Of a stretch of DNA of 64,000 nt, positions 47,900 through 58,798 are shown piece by piece. The notes under the pieces were generated by a model, which was not told the origin of the DNA, searched no databases, and saw only the letters and a program-made list of their open reading frames with translations. The DNA comes from Maea johnstoni (Eukaryota > Annelida > Polychaeta > Spionida > Magelonidae), in the NCBI GenBank assembly GCA_963942565.1, contig OZ012700.1, forward strand, positions 5,046,611 to 5,110,610, given 5' to 3'. Position 1 is the stretch's first letter. Every line of letters begins with the position of its first letter. The position numbers and the translations under genes were made by a program.

Positions 47900-49735
47900 T
47901 AGTGGACTAACAATGGCCACATGTAATATTGTTTTTTGGTCCATTGTTATTCCTGTTGCTTTATATGGTTGTGAGGTATGGAGGATGAATGATGACAGTA
48001 TCACTGAACTAGAAAACTTCCAAAACTATACCTGTAAGAAAATCCAGAGATTCTATCCCAGGGTTCCGAATGCAAGTAGTTTATACAGCATGGGATGGAT
48101 GAGGCTGGAGTGGTATGTCCAGATCAAAAAACTTCTTTTTATTAGATCAATTATGGTAATGGATAACAAAGAAGTTGCAAGAATTATTTTTGTTGAGAGA
48201 GCGAGGAGGTACTTTCTTGATAGATCGGAAGAAAACGTTTCTAGTGAATGGAGTATAGTGCGAGATCTTCTAACGGTAGCACAGCTGTTCGATTTAGAGA
48301 ACGAAGTCAGAAACATGGTGGATAGAGACAATATCTATGAAAAGAGTGTCTGGAAGAGATTAGTCTGGGAGAGAGCTTGGTCTTTAGAAGATACCTTTTG
48401 GAACATCGAAGTACAATTAAAAAGAAATTTGGACATCTTAAGCGAAGTTAATCCCAGTCTCAGGTATTCAACGCGGTGGAGCAATGGTTAGAGCGTCGGA
48501 CTTATGACCCAAGGGTTAGGGGTTCGAATCAGCCAGCCGCCACTTCGTTCTGTTCTTAGGCAAAACAGTTTACTTCTCATTGCCTAGTGCTTCGGAAGGC
48601 ACTTAAAGCCGTTGGTCCCGTCTCTCTTGATGTCTATGTCTTGAGGGACGTAAAAGAACGAACTATGCTCGGAAAGTTGACTGACATAGGATCCTCTCTC
48701 CTTCAGCCCAACTCCCTCGGAGGCGGGAGGGTATAAATAGCCTGCCACCTAGTCCACCACCAGATGTCGCCTGGTTGCGAGCAGTCGTAGCGAAGCGTCC
48801 TGGGCAAGTGTGTAGACAACTCACTCCTAGTGAGCAGCGGGAGGGTAAATAAAGCAAGAGCTCCTTACTACTCCTAGTGAGCGGCGGGAGTGATAAATAT
48901 CGCAAGCTCCTTACTTCTACTCCCAGTGAGCGGCGGGAGTAACTAAATAAAGCAAGCTCCTTATTTACGCCTAATAAGGCGGTTGCACTTCTTCATAGTG
49001 CGGATTTACAGTTGGAAAGGAAAGGAAAGGTGGATGCTCTCAGATTATGAACATCCCTGTATGTACTTCTGTGAAACTATGGCTCGTTTAACCTGCCACG
49101 CCAGTCTATTGAAAGTTGATGATATAAGACTGAAGAGCCAGTCTAGAGCTGCGAAAATGTGCTCCCATTGTGACCTAGCTGCAATAGAAGATGTATATCA
49201 CCTAGTATCACAATGTCCTAGGTTGGCGGAAGAACGTGCAAATATGTTCACAGAAATAGATCAGGTGGTTGAGAACTTCAACACGGTAGTGGCGAACGAT
49301 GGAGTGAATATTGTAGCTATACTTTTGGGTAAAGCTCTGACCTCTGTACCGTGTGATAAAATGGTACAAGTGTGGAAGATATCAGGATGTCATATTCACA
49401 AGATGTACAAACTTATAATTCAACGTAATGATGGTGTAGGGTAAGAATCGTTTCTTTCGCTCAGAACCACCTATGGCGACTAAGACTTATGCTATGAAAT
49501 AGACTATCCACTGGTGTTTGTTATTATCCTGGTAGTATAGCCGATGCACTGAGCATATCCTTTCGAAATGCTTAGTCAAATATCTCTTTTGTTTCTATTC
49601 CTTTTTCATACTTAACATGTTTTTGCTTTATATTAGTATCTTTAACCGGTATTATTACCTTTATTTTGTAACTTGTGAAATTATATATGTCTTTTGTAGT
49701 TATACTACAGTCAATAAAAATATATATATACTCCA
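47900..49735 (+). mobile_element. LINE copy, best preserved in the window, split by a SINE
   Basis: First part at 47913-48475: PVALYGCEVWRMNDDSITEL, ENFQNYTCKKIQRFYP, SMGWMRLEWYVQIKKL and on to about 190 codons of open frame, the usual region after the RT palm. Second part at 48990-49444: RWMLSDYEHP, CETMARLTCHASLLKVDD, a zinc knuckle CSHCDLAAIEDVYHLVSQC and a C-terminus ending RNDGVG-TAA. The two parts are separated by the SINE at 48470-48977. The 3' end at about 49706-49735 reads CAGTCAATAAAAATATAT. Upstream RT and endonuclease are missing, so the copy is 5'-truncated. Confidence 0.82.
48470..48977 (+). mobile_element. tRNA-derived SINE with tandem-repeat tail
   Basis: The tRNA-like head has an A-box-like GCAATGGTTAGAGCG (48481-48495) and a B box GGTTCGAATC (48521-48530). 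The body includes GGCACTTAAAGCCGTTGGTC (48597-48618) and GGGACGTAAAAGAACGAA. It ends in about three imperfect copies of a 55-60-bp unit (48820-48965) with the landmarks GTGAGCGGCGGGAGT and GCAAGCTCCTTA. It interrupts the LINE frame. I could not find a clear target-site duplication. It is a different SINE family from the one at 11.25 kb. Confidence 0.8.
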
Positions 49736-50402
49736 GTGGTGCTCGTGTCAACACCCCACTATCGTTGTGCATGGCGGGATTTCGATGACGTCATGCCTGT
49801 GCCATATTCCGCCGATAGAGAGCGCCATTCTTTGCCTGGTCTTCGGCAGGCAAAACGGAATTTCTTTACAATTTAACGGAAACAATCCGTATTTATTATT
49901 TGATTGAGCAATATCTATAACATGAAAAGATCTGGCTGAAAAATGTGCTCTTAAAGCAAAAAGTGATGTTCAATTTCACGAGAGATTATGGGCAAGCGAG
50001 ACAAGAGACGAACAGACTGAAGTTGCGGACGGCAAAAACCTGGCATCAGTGTGTACTGTACTCGACGCTGCGCGAGCTATACAATATATAAGAAGACAAT
50101 AAAACTACAATGAGTTTACACAGAATTCAAAAAGTAATGCTTAGGCCAAAAAAAACAAAAAAAAACGGTTTCTCATCCCAGAGATTTTGAAAATCCGTCA
50201 GGCAGCCAGGGATTTTTTTTTTTTTTTTAAGGTGTTCATGTATGGGTGTAGATATATCATAGAAGACCTCTGTACGAATGGTATCTTTATTCAATCACAA
50301 CAGAAACACTTTATTGAAAAGTGAAAATAGTGGGCATGAATGTAGTTTGATCATTTTTTGCTGTGGATCTCTTTTTATGCACTTACAGGAGGTCTACACC
50401 AA
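49736..50402. other. Unassigned sequence, no gene seen
   Basis: Only short open frames. An A-rich stretch lies at 50146-50165 and a T run at 50212-50229. Confidence 0.4.
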
Positions 50403-50815
50403 ATCAACATTAGGGCTGTCATCGATACTGCCTGTATCGATGAATCAATAAAAAAAAACCTTACCGATTATCGATATCGAAGAAGGCCCAAGATATCGAT
50501 TTATATGCAAATTAGGTAAATAAAGTTTAATTTTAGGACAGCATTAAGTCCCCATCACAACCGTGCGCTTCCATTCAATTTATACTAGAATTCACACATA
50601 CAATATGTGTATGTGTGGGGGTCACAAGGTCAATCCACAATTCCATGCTGCAAGCGAGTGATAGTCAAACTCAGCTGGCGGAGATCCCAATTAATAGGTG
50701 CAGCACCTGCTGCTCTCCAATGAAGTCAATATGAATCAAAGTACCGAATTGTTAATTATTTTATCGATTATCGAATTGATAAAAAATTCCCACCAATGAC
50801 AGGCCTAATCAACAT
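50403..50815. mobile_element. Non-autonomous hAT-type element with perfect 8-bp duplication
   Basis: The element 50411-50807 (397 bp) has ends TAGGGCTGTCAT and, from the other side, TAGGCCTGTCAT. It is flanked by ATCAACAT on both sides (50403-50410 and 50808-50815). An 8-bp target and TAGGG/CAGGG-type ends are the hallmark of hAT transposons. Subterminal ATCGATA/TCGATTATCGA repeats are visible. There is no transposase. Confidence 0.92.
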
Positions 50816-50911
50816 GCATCCTTTGTGTCACAGAATTTTTTTTTTATGTGGTTTTGAAGAAATTAACAATTGACTGGAATGCATTTAGGCGTTGGTCTTT
50901 CCAAATGATCA

Positions 50912-51224
50912 TTACTTCTCTTTGAAAAGTTTGCGTTTTTTTTTCAAATCCTTGCCGTGGCTGTCCCAGCACCCAGTGCATATAGGATAATAAGCATCAG
51001 TTTGTGCCCCTTTAACAAAATCTGTGTCTCCTGCACAATTGGTACATATCAGGGGGAAAATGCCACTGGAGTAGTAGGGAATTTCAATTGGATTTAGGCA
51101 ATTGATATCTTTGCGAACAAACACCTTGCTGAGTATGTGCTCCTCACTACTATCATTTGGAATATGGTCACTCATGACTGACCCACATGAGAACTCAACA
51201 GCCTCCAGAGGATAGCGCGGTGCA
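50912..51224 (-). CDS. Unrecognised cysteine-rich terminal exon
   Basis: The minus strand is open for about 104 codons from a good acceptor (polypyrimidine then cccag, at 51225-51226) to a TGA at 50912. The exon begins in phase 2 (APRYPLEAVEF). Two CxxC pairs, CTNC and CTGC, are 29 residues apart and are followed by a very basic end (KDLKKKRKLFKEK). This spacing suggests a zinc ribbon and perhaps nucleic-acid binding. I do not recognise the family. It could be the last exon of a host gene or the C-terminus of a transposon-derived protein. No upstream exon was found between 51.3 and 53.6 kb. Between Cys pairs the segment keeps acidic and aromatic residues, with no stop. Confidence 0.45.
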
Positions 51225-51603
51225 CTGGGAAAAAAGGAGAAAAAAAGTGAGGACAAGGGGGGGTTTGAGGTGACCTGAGGCAGGGGATGAGAAACCGGAT
51301 ACTTTTTTTTTTGGCCTTAGAAATTCAAAATAAAGTACATCAGGATTACCATATGTACGACTCAAATTATCCGGTGTTCAGCTTCAAAGTCCTAAATAAG
51401 CACAGGGATCAAATACCAGAAACGACTTAGATAATGATGTTGCATAAAAGTTGACATTGTTTAGCGTTGGTATCAAAATATTGCTAAATTCGTATCCTCA
51501 CAGGATCATTAAAAAGTACCGGTATTCACCGAAATGCAGTGACAGATTTAACTAGAGAATTCTATTATATTCTTATTCTTAATCTTTATCTCTGATTTAA
51601 CTA

Positions 51604-51660
51604 ATTGTATTGTTGTATTGTACGTTTATTAGCTGTCATGTATGTCATGAAAATCCATAT
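51604..51660 (-). mobile_element. LINE 3' tail, reversed
   Basis: The sequence is the reverse complement of a (CAATA)n-type end: read on the minus strand it is AATAAACGTACAATACAACA, as at 33683 and 46340. Only the tail and a short adjoining stretch are recognisable. Confidence 0.55.
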
Positions 51661-53728
51661 ATGAATACAGAGAAGCATACATACATACATGCGTTAATGT
51701 TAACATGAAGTACGGGAAATTAAAAGTAAATGTTCCTGTGGTCTTCATCTCTTTAAAGTTATTGAATAATGATTGCAAAATATATCTATTAAAGTAAATG
51801 TCCAAAAGTAGTACAGGTGGTTAGCGTCCCTCATATATTCATTTCAAAGAAAAGACATATTGCAGTCAGTTATTCACCATTTATCATTCAATCCATTTCA
51901 CCTTAAGACAAAACACTCACTTTGTTTCATTTTCTTTATTTTGTAATACAACATTACACACACGAACAGATGGACATATGTCCCATATTGCTTTGTACAT
52001 GCGAATAATAACACATAAATACAACAACCACAGGAAGATATAAAACACAAAAGTTTTAAATAATTTCTGGAATTTCAAATGGTTTTAAATTTGTTGAAAA
52101 TAAAATCATCATGATTCGAATATATTTTAGCACATCGATTCTAGTGGCTACAGGATGTGAGGCCATAAAACTCTCTCTTTTTGTTCTTGATGTGGGCACT
52201 TTGTAATGAATATATTTCATGGGTCTTTCCTCAGACATGTTGGTTTAATTAGAAAGAAAGGAAGAGAACATAAAGGGGACATGAATGGGAAATTCTTTCA
52301 TAAGATAAGCTGTCGTTGTTACAAATTCATTACATCGGTTATTAAAGGGTAGAAGAAGAAAAAAAGAAATTTCTAGGGTAATTATTTTTCTCGCGTAAAC
52401 ATTTACATGGACTATCATTATCGTGCATAAATGGAGTATGATTAGCATTTTAAGACCAAACTCCCAAATCATATAAAAATTTCACAATAAAAATACACGT
52501 AAATAAATGTAAAGAATTCATAATACAAGGAGCATCTAGATATTTGCCGACAATTTACTTTGGTTCAGGGTGATAAGAAGCATTGGCTTTTTGAACGTGA
52601 TAAACTTAATCATCACATATCTATGTTTATAACTCGGCCGGTATATTGACGCTGAACTACCCACGTTGTAACGACGTAAATATATATCAATCTACCCATG
52701 AAATGATGACGTAACTCCAAATTGGGTGATGACGTAGATAGATGGCAACCTACCGATAATCTGATTGCGTATGCGCAATTCGTAATAACGAATGTTGCCA
52801 TAGATTAGCAAAGCTCCTCAGCCATCAAAGTATACAATTGCTACAACATAAGCTTGATTTACATAGCTGGCATCTGCGAATGTTTAAACGAAAGCTTATT
52901 TGTGAGTGATGCAATATGCTACACTTTTACTATGCCAGCATTAACCACTTGCAAATGTGAAAAATGAACACGGGGGTAGCGTATGTTAAGGTACATTCAG
53001 AACATTCAGTGACAGATAAGATTCCATAAAAAATGCTATAAAAAAGAGTTTTAAAATGGATTATATATGTTCGCTAGTTCTGCAGCATTGATTCTAATAC
53101 GCAACATGCGTTTTTTATACAAACTAGCTAAACCTCAGAGTTTGATGAAAACATCTTGGAATAATGAAGATAGTTTGCAAATTTGCCGCTAGATGGAGTT
53201 GAAAGCGCGACTTCTGCAGTAAGCAATGCGCGCGCTACTCGGACATTGGATGTCGTCATTTAGTGCCGCGTTGCAAAACCGCAAAATCTGAGTTGATATG
53301 CATATAACTTAGTAACAATTACAATATTACTCTTGTGAGCGAATGAGAGAAACTTGTTCAATGGAAAATCTTTAAAATCTGTGTCATCCTGTGTATGCCT
53401 CCTTGAATACTTGTACCAAAGAGCAAGATGACCTTTTTTCGTGTAGGCCTTTACTGAGACTGTACATGTTTCTACAGGTAGATGAGTTAAAATCGCAGAA
53501 TATATCGCCTACACTACAAAACAAGTGAATTACGCAAATGTATTGCATATATAAGTGGAGAAGTTGATGAATGTTTAAAAACGCACAACGTTATTCCATT
53601 TATTCCACGAGAAAATGCTTTGAAATTGTTCCAGAGGATGTGTATGCGTTTAAGGTGTTTAATCATTTTACGTACTTCGATTCATTTTAAGATATTTTCC
53701 TATATACACCGTTGCGGTTTGGGAAGTA

Positions 53729-53730
<2 letters not shown>
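51661..53730. other. Unassigned region 3' of the receptor gene
   Basis: No coding frame with recognisable content. The part nearest 54 kb may include the 3' UTR of the receptor-like gene; a minus-strand AATAAA lies near 53597-53604 and is a candidate polyadenylation signal. Confidence 0.35.

Positions 53731-53804
<74 letters not shown>
53731..53804. repeat. (AT)n microsatellite
   Basis: About 74 bp of pure AT repeat. Confidence 0.95.
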
Positions 53805-53806
<2 letters not shown>

Positions 53807-54069
53807 CGTATATAAACAGCGTGTATGGTAAAATGTATATTATATAAACAAATGAGCGCAGACAGAGGTTTTTGGTTATTGGTAATCGCTGCCAGAAGAC
53901 TCGAAATGCTTTCTCTCACTAGAGAAACTAGTGACACAGTAGCATATAACAAGTACCGCGAACGTGCGATATTTTGCGCTGTAATCATGTAATAAGATAT
54001 TAAAAGTCCATGAACTAGTTGGTCCACAGGAGCAGGTAATCTAATCGACTATTCTGCGGAAATGACTAT

Positions 54070-54705
54070 CTATAGCAACTTGGAGAAGGAAGCAAAGACG
54101 ATGCTGGTCATGAGTGCAAGGTTAGCGGAAGTTGTGGTGGTACTTCCGGAAGTGCTCTCATCGTTGCACTCATCGGGCCACCATTTTCGTCGCTCAACCT
54201 CGAGGTCGCCATTTTCATGGAGTTGTAGGATGGCATTACTGATTTGATCTTTAAGAGGGCTACCTTTAGCCGTGGCTAAACCATAGCGCAGCGCGTTAAG
54301 GCGATGACCAACTATTTGCAAGTCGCAGGGTTTGCTGCCGACCCAGTAGTCCGCCATTGCGCTGTCCATGATGAAAGCGTACTTCGCGTTCGCCTTGGCG
54401 CGGTTGACACCCTCCTCGACAGTTTTCACCAGGAGCGAGGGATTGGACGACATGACGGACCACATGCGCTGGTAGGTGGGAATGGTCGAGTTTTGGAAGA
54501 ACTGCTCAGTGACACCATCTTTGACCAAACCGTACTGGATATCGGACTGTTGGGCAAGGTCGGTTGCGGATTTTACGGTCAGTTTTCCACTGGCCGGTTT
54601 CTTCATGATGATGGTGGTTCCTGTCTGCATGAAGGGCATGGTGAAATCAACAACGTCCTCGCGCTTGCGCAGAATGGTCAATGGCGCGGCAGCCATGTCG
54701 GCAGT
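54070..54705 (-). CDS. Receptor-like gene, last exon: glutamate receptor LBD without pore
   Basis: This 211-codon exon follows the acceptor tttcag and starts in phase 0. It encodes the end of lobe S1 (ADMAAAPLTILRKREDVVDF, MPFMQTG) and then directly all of S2 (YGLVKDGVTEQFF, MWSVMSS, YAFIMDSAMADYW, CDLQIVG, AILQLHENGDL, KWWPDE). In channel-forming receptors M1, the P loop and M2-M3 (about 150 residues) lie between S1 and S2. Here only KKPASGKLTVKSATDLAQQ joins them, inside one uninterrupted frame. M4 is also missing: after WWPDECND a Ser/Thr-rich stretch leads to ALMTSIVFASFSKLL and a TAG stop. Ligand contacts by family alignment: the P-x-T and Arg of S1 and the Thr of S2 are present; the distal S2 acidic residue is Asp, as in NMDA and delta types, and not Glu. 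The protein should bind an amino acid ligand, but it cannot conduct ions. The tail resembles a GPI signal; a secreted or tail-anchored form is the alternative. Confidence 0.85.
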   Translation of the reverse strand, partial: TADMAAAPLTILRKREDVVDFTMPFMQTGTTIIMKKPASGKLTVKSATDLAQQSDIQYGLVKDGVTEQFFQNSTIPTYQRMWSVMSSNPSLLVKTVEEGVNRAKANAKYAFIMDSAMADYWVGSKPCDLQIVGHRLNALRYGLATAKGSPLKDQISNAILQLHENGDLEVERRKWWPDECNDESTSGSTTTTSANLALMTSIVFASFSKLL

Positions 54706-55164
54706 CTGAAACAAAATGGACACTCAGTGAACTGAACTTATTGACTTCAATAAAGGTTGACCAATACACAGGGAAAATTGTTCGGTCTTGTAAGGGTGCC
54801 ATGAAGTTATGGGCCCGTTACAATGCCATGGGTCTGTAACCCGCAGTGTCATAGGCTCATAGACCATGGTATTTTAACGGGCAGTGTCATAGCACAGGCA
54901 TCTGTAACCGAAGATTTAGACCTATAAGTACAAAAAAACGATGATAAAACGAATTTCAAATGGTCTGTTATGTTTGTTTACTATATAAAGAAGACCAGGT
55001 AGGAAACTAATGCCCTGGCCATCTCGCTACTTCGAAACTTCAGACGGCCGAAAAATAGCAATAATAACGTTGTCATTACAAAATCACTAGTCTGAAAGCT
55101 AGATAACATATTTATTTACCTGTTGGCATCGATCCCAGAACTCACTGGTCAGTATAAATATTTA

Positions 55165-55233
<69 letters not shown>

Positions 55234-55262
55234 TGTATATATATATATATATATATGTATAT
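55165..55262. repeat. (AT)n array in receptor intron
   Basis: AT repeat with two interruptions, followed by a short TG run, between the last two receptor exons. Confidence 0.93.
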
Positions 55263-55356
55263 ATGTGTGTGTGTGTATTCGAGAAACTATTGTCTACCAT
55301 ATAATAAAGCCATGCAGTGCGTGCACAAATTAGTATTGTGCTTTTGAAATACTTAC

Positions 55357-55557
55357 ACCTTTCATTACTTCGCCTATCATGCCATTCCAGTTGCCATCAG
55401 CCAACGGGGCACCATATTTCCCATCCTTGACTATTTGGAGCTTGTATTGAAACCCAACCTTGGTGGCAAGCTTCTTAAGAACATCGGCGATAAACCCCTC
55501 AAAACGATCATTTCCAGTTTTTGATTTATCCTTGCTAATAGCCATATATGGATGTTC
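55357..55557 (-). CDS. Receptor-like gene, penultimate exon (S1 of the LBD)
   Basis: This 201-nt exon, phase 0 at both ends, has acceptor cttcag and donor GGT|gtaagt. It reads [11 protein letters not shown], then [18 protein letters not shown], then VKDGKYG and [12 protein letters not shown]. These are the kainate/AMPA-type S1 landmarks (GNDRFEG, DGKYG with the ligand-contacting Tyr, W-NGM) in the normal order and spacing. It continues into ADMAAAPLT of the next exon without loss, so the LBD is complete up to the missing pore. Confidence 0.88.
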
Positions 55558-55603
55558 CTGAAGACGAAAGCAAAGGGATTAGATGTGTGTGTGTGTGGAT
55601 AAA

Positions 55604-55754
<151 letters not shown>

Positions 55755-55870
55755 TTGTATGCATTATATTTGTATGTATTTATGTAAGTATGCATGCACG
55801 CATGTACGCAGTCTGAATGTGTGTACATAGTATTTATGTTTGCCTGTATGTATTTATGAACGTATGTATG

Positions 55871-56314
55871 TACAGGGTGTCCCAAAAAATGCAACGAGGG
55901 ACATTGTCCCAAATTGCTGGAATATTGTGAGACCGGTATGTATTGTCCATACATCTTTGAAAAGCTACATATCACAGCTAACTGACAGAGAAAAATCAAA
56001 ATCAACAATACGTCTGAGGGGAGATACCCCTCAAAAGGTCACACCCCCTCCAAAGTGAGATTGCACACGAGAGGTATATGGTACTTGTGTTTGCATGAAA
56101 TGTTCCCATACAGATGGCTTGAACACCCATAAAACAATAGATTTAAAGGCATATTTTCATTATTTGCGGGCAAATTGTATCAAAACAGTCTCTTTGGCAT
56201 TCCATTAGCTGAGATATGTAGCTTTCCAACAGTATATAAATGTAAAATACCGGCTTCCTATTTATCCTGAAGATTGGGGAAATGTAGCTCGTTGTATTTT
56301 TGGGACACCCTGTA
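55871..56314. mobile_element. MITE with 'CAGGGTGTCCC' ends at TA (mariner-like)
   Basis: The element has ends TACAGGGTGTCCCAAAAA and, from the other side, TACAGGGTGTCCCAAAAA. Inverted similarity continues for about 35 bp and internal segments also pair (GAAAAGCTACATATC / GATATGTAGCTTTCC). The TA at both edges fits a Tc1/mariner target. It has no coding capacity. It lies in a receptor intron and abuts another MITE. Confidence 0.85.
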
Positions 56315-56320
56315 TCTATA

Positions 56321-56586
56321 TACAGTGCCAACATTCCTGCTCTAAATGCGTGGGCAGGCCGGTCATAATACACAACCGCACGTCTCATTGCCACCCAGTT
56401 TCCTGGGCATGGATGCGACCACATGTCCCTGATCTTACAACTGAACGTAGCTTTGATTTGGCAAGCTACATGGCCCATTGATGTGCTTGACTTATTGTGT
56501 TGACATGTAAATCATGGTTGTTCCTGACAACCAGACACTGCAAGACGTCCGGTCAACTGGTGCAGGAATTAAATGTCTGTACTGTA
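56321..56586. mobile_element. MITE with TACAGT..ACTGTA ends (copy 3, inverted)
   Basis: This is the reverse orientation of 14500-14759 and 57444-57707. It has the TACAGTGCC start, GGGCATGGATGCGA core and ..TGCAGGAATTAAATG..ACTGTA end. It follows the mariner-like MITE after six bases. Confidence 0.8.
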
Positions 56587-57443
56587 TGTACTACTAGCCA
56601 CATTTGAGGTAGCGTCCAGGATATTCCTGTTTCTATGCTCTTCACCCCGTCACTGAATTTGGGAGGCATTAGTTCATGGTGTCGTCGACAGTTTGACAAG
56701 CTGGGTGCAAATCTAATAACTATTCACTTGAGTAGCTTTAATGCTGCTCAAAGCAAACAACCTGTTATGACCAGGAAAGGAGTGATTCATTACATCATAT
56801 TGAATGGAGAAAAAGCAAGGCAAAAGTCTGTTTTGTATGTATGTATCGGTAGGAATAGGTCCTAGATGATATATGGTTTTACAGAATTAAAAAAGAATTA
56901 ATGATGATTATTCGGAAAACTAAAATAATCCGAATCAAGACAAACCTGTTCAGCAAAGTACTGTTGACAGAAAACTGTATTGAGCCAAATAATGACTAGC
57001 CATTTATAATTTAGATGTGGATTTATGAATTAATCATTGACTGCACACAATCATGCAAATGTAGCAAACAGAAAGATACAGAGGTCTCATATTATAGCAA
57101 TATACATGTTTGATAATATAAATGTTATTCAGGGCTAAGTTGTTAAGGTGCCTTTTGAAAGATTTGCTTTCTAGCATTTCATCCAGTAAATGTCAGACCA
57201 GATTGAAGGGCAGCCTCTACAGCCTTATGACCTAAGATTTTACCAATGTCTGCTTGCAGTATCTAACCACTACCTAGATATTTATACCATAATAGATTGC
57301 CACTGACTTATATAAGGATTGTTAAATGAGTTCCCCGGGTACCTTGGTTTTCTAAACTGTAACAACTTGCTAGTTACGATTTTGCGTAAAAATGGCAGAA
57401 AGATGTGTTGATAAACAAAAGTCCAAACAGAAATCCGACCATC
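56587..57443. other. Receptor intron sequence, no gene seen
   Basis: The open plus-strand stretch at 56635-56865 is not recognisable as a protein and lies antisense inside an intron. No repeat partner was recognised. Confidence 0.4.
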
Positions 57444-57707
57444 TGCAGTACGGATTTAATTTCTGTACCAGTCGACCGGACATCTTCAAGTGCCTGGTTG
57501 TAAAATCTCCCATAGAAAACATGTCAAAAAATAAGCCAAGCACATGAATGACCCACGTAGCTTGCGAATCGAAGCCACGTTAAGTGGTGAGGTCAGGGAC
57601 TTGTCGCATCCATGCCCAGGAAATGGGATGGCAATCAATCGTGCGGGTTGTGTATTATGCCCGGGCTGCCCGAGTATTTAGTGCAGAAATTAAATGCCCG
57701 CACTGTA
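57444..57707. mobile_element. MITE with TACAGT..ACTGTA ends (copy 4)
   Basis: It matches 14500-14759 along its full length, with the landmarks AAAAAATAAGCCAAG, GCATCCATGCCCAGG and TGCCCGGGCTG. It sits 50 bp from the donor of the 74-nt receptor exon. Confidence 0.82.
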
Positions 57708-57757
57708 GTTGTCGAAAACTCGAATATGGCAATGAAAATAATGCTTAAAATACTTAC

Positions 57758-57831
57758 CAGAATAGTCGTCACAATCTTTGTGGTTGATGCCCGTTTCGCT
57801 CTTAATTCCTTGTCTGTGTTTTCGTCCCTAC
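57758..57831 (-). CDS. Receptor-like gene, upstream 74-nt exon
   Basis: A short exon with acceptor ttgttccag and donor CTG|gtaagt. It is read in the phase that makes the next exon continue TTKIVTTIL-EHPY, the usual start of S1 in kainate-type receptors (..VTTILEEPY..). Upstream in the exon it encodes RDENTDKELRAKRAS. R-A-K-R fits the furin consensus R-x-K/R-R, so the LBD might be released from an upstream domain; this is only a motif match. The exon or exons before it, with any amino-terminal domain and signal peptide, were not found and may lie beyond the window. Confidence 0.8.
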
Positions 57832-57857
57832 CTGGAACAAAAACAAAGATATCTTAA

Positions 57858-58657
57858 TCGTTTATGTAACGCAAGTTTTAGAATTCAATTTCATTCATAT
57901 TTATTTGATGCAAATGATGGATTAGCCGTTTCTTTATACTTCAATATCCGATTGAAGTTAATGTCTCACATGTTAAAAGTAGGATGCGCCATGGCTTGGT
58001 GAATAAAATGCCTGACTCATATGCATGCGAATGAATGTTTACTTTCTTTTGCCACGTTCTTCCAAAACTGTTAATTAGGAATTGGAACCGGTATTCAATA
58101 CAATGCCAAATATCGATATCGAACTTGGAAATGTATCGTATCATTTAAGACCTGTTATACCGCTACTGGCCAACGATTAGACAACGATTAGTCCCTAAAC
58201 AGTTGACATTCCCTTCTGTGCTGACCAAGCAGAGAGGTGTAGTACCAGGTATGATAGATGGATGGCACCACCTGCTCCTCCCATCTCTAGAGGATCATAC
58301 TCAAACTGAATCCTGGCGAGATAAGTGTAAACTAACTGGACCACTATGGCCACCTACAATATTTGGTGATAGGTAACTGAAAAAACATAACAGAAAATAT
58401 ATATGACAGCCTATAAATCTAGGCTACTCAACGATATGAATTGACTTAACTGCTACCTCAGCATCTCCATGTGAAGGTAATTTGCTATTTATTAGTGAAG
58501 GTTGAGTATGCGTAATTCAACAAAAAAAATAAGTCGCTAGTAGGCAGGAAGTATCGTAAAAATATCGTCAAGATTTTTGCGTCGTTTAGGAAATATCGCT
58601 TCAATATCGTATCTTGTAAATTTTCAAGGTGCCAGTCTCTAATGTTGACATTTTTGT
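57858..58657. other. Unassigned sequence upstream of the receptor exons
   Basis: Searched on the minus strand for a further receptor exon; none could be supported. Confidence 0.4.
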
Positions 58658-58798
58658 ATAAACCCTTCCAATGCTGAGGCTACTTTCACCAATGCACAAG
58701 GTTGCAAATACTTTTGGAAATCATCTAAACCCTGTCATGTTGGTATTCATTTTATTGCACAATTTTGCATTTGGCAAATCAGCCAGCAGCCTCAATTA
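58658..58798 (-). mobile_element. piggyBac-like MITE, copy 5 (internally deleted, reversed)
   Basis: It starts AACCCTTCCAATGCTG and ends CAGCAGCCTCAATTA. It keeps CCTGTCATGTTGGTATTC, the reverse of the internal landmark. At 141 bp it is shorter than the 209-213 bp copies. Confidence 0.78.

Noticed and set aside
48470-48545. Functional tRNA gene
   Set aside because: A- and B-box-like motifs are present, but the cloverleaf is not convincing and the sequence continues into a SINE body inside a LINE.
54304-54735. 143-codon plus-strand frame opposite the receptor exon
   Set aside because: Antisense shadow of the glutamate receptor LBD exon, without its own motif.
54770-54910. Several imperfect inverted copies around CCATGG/TAACGGGC in the receptor intron
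   Set aside because: Short, local and imperfect; not enough to call an element or regulatory site.
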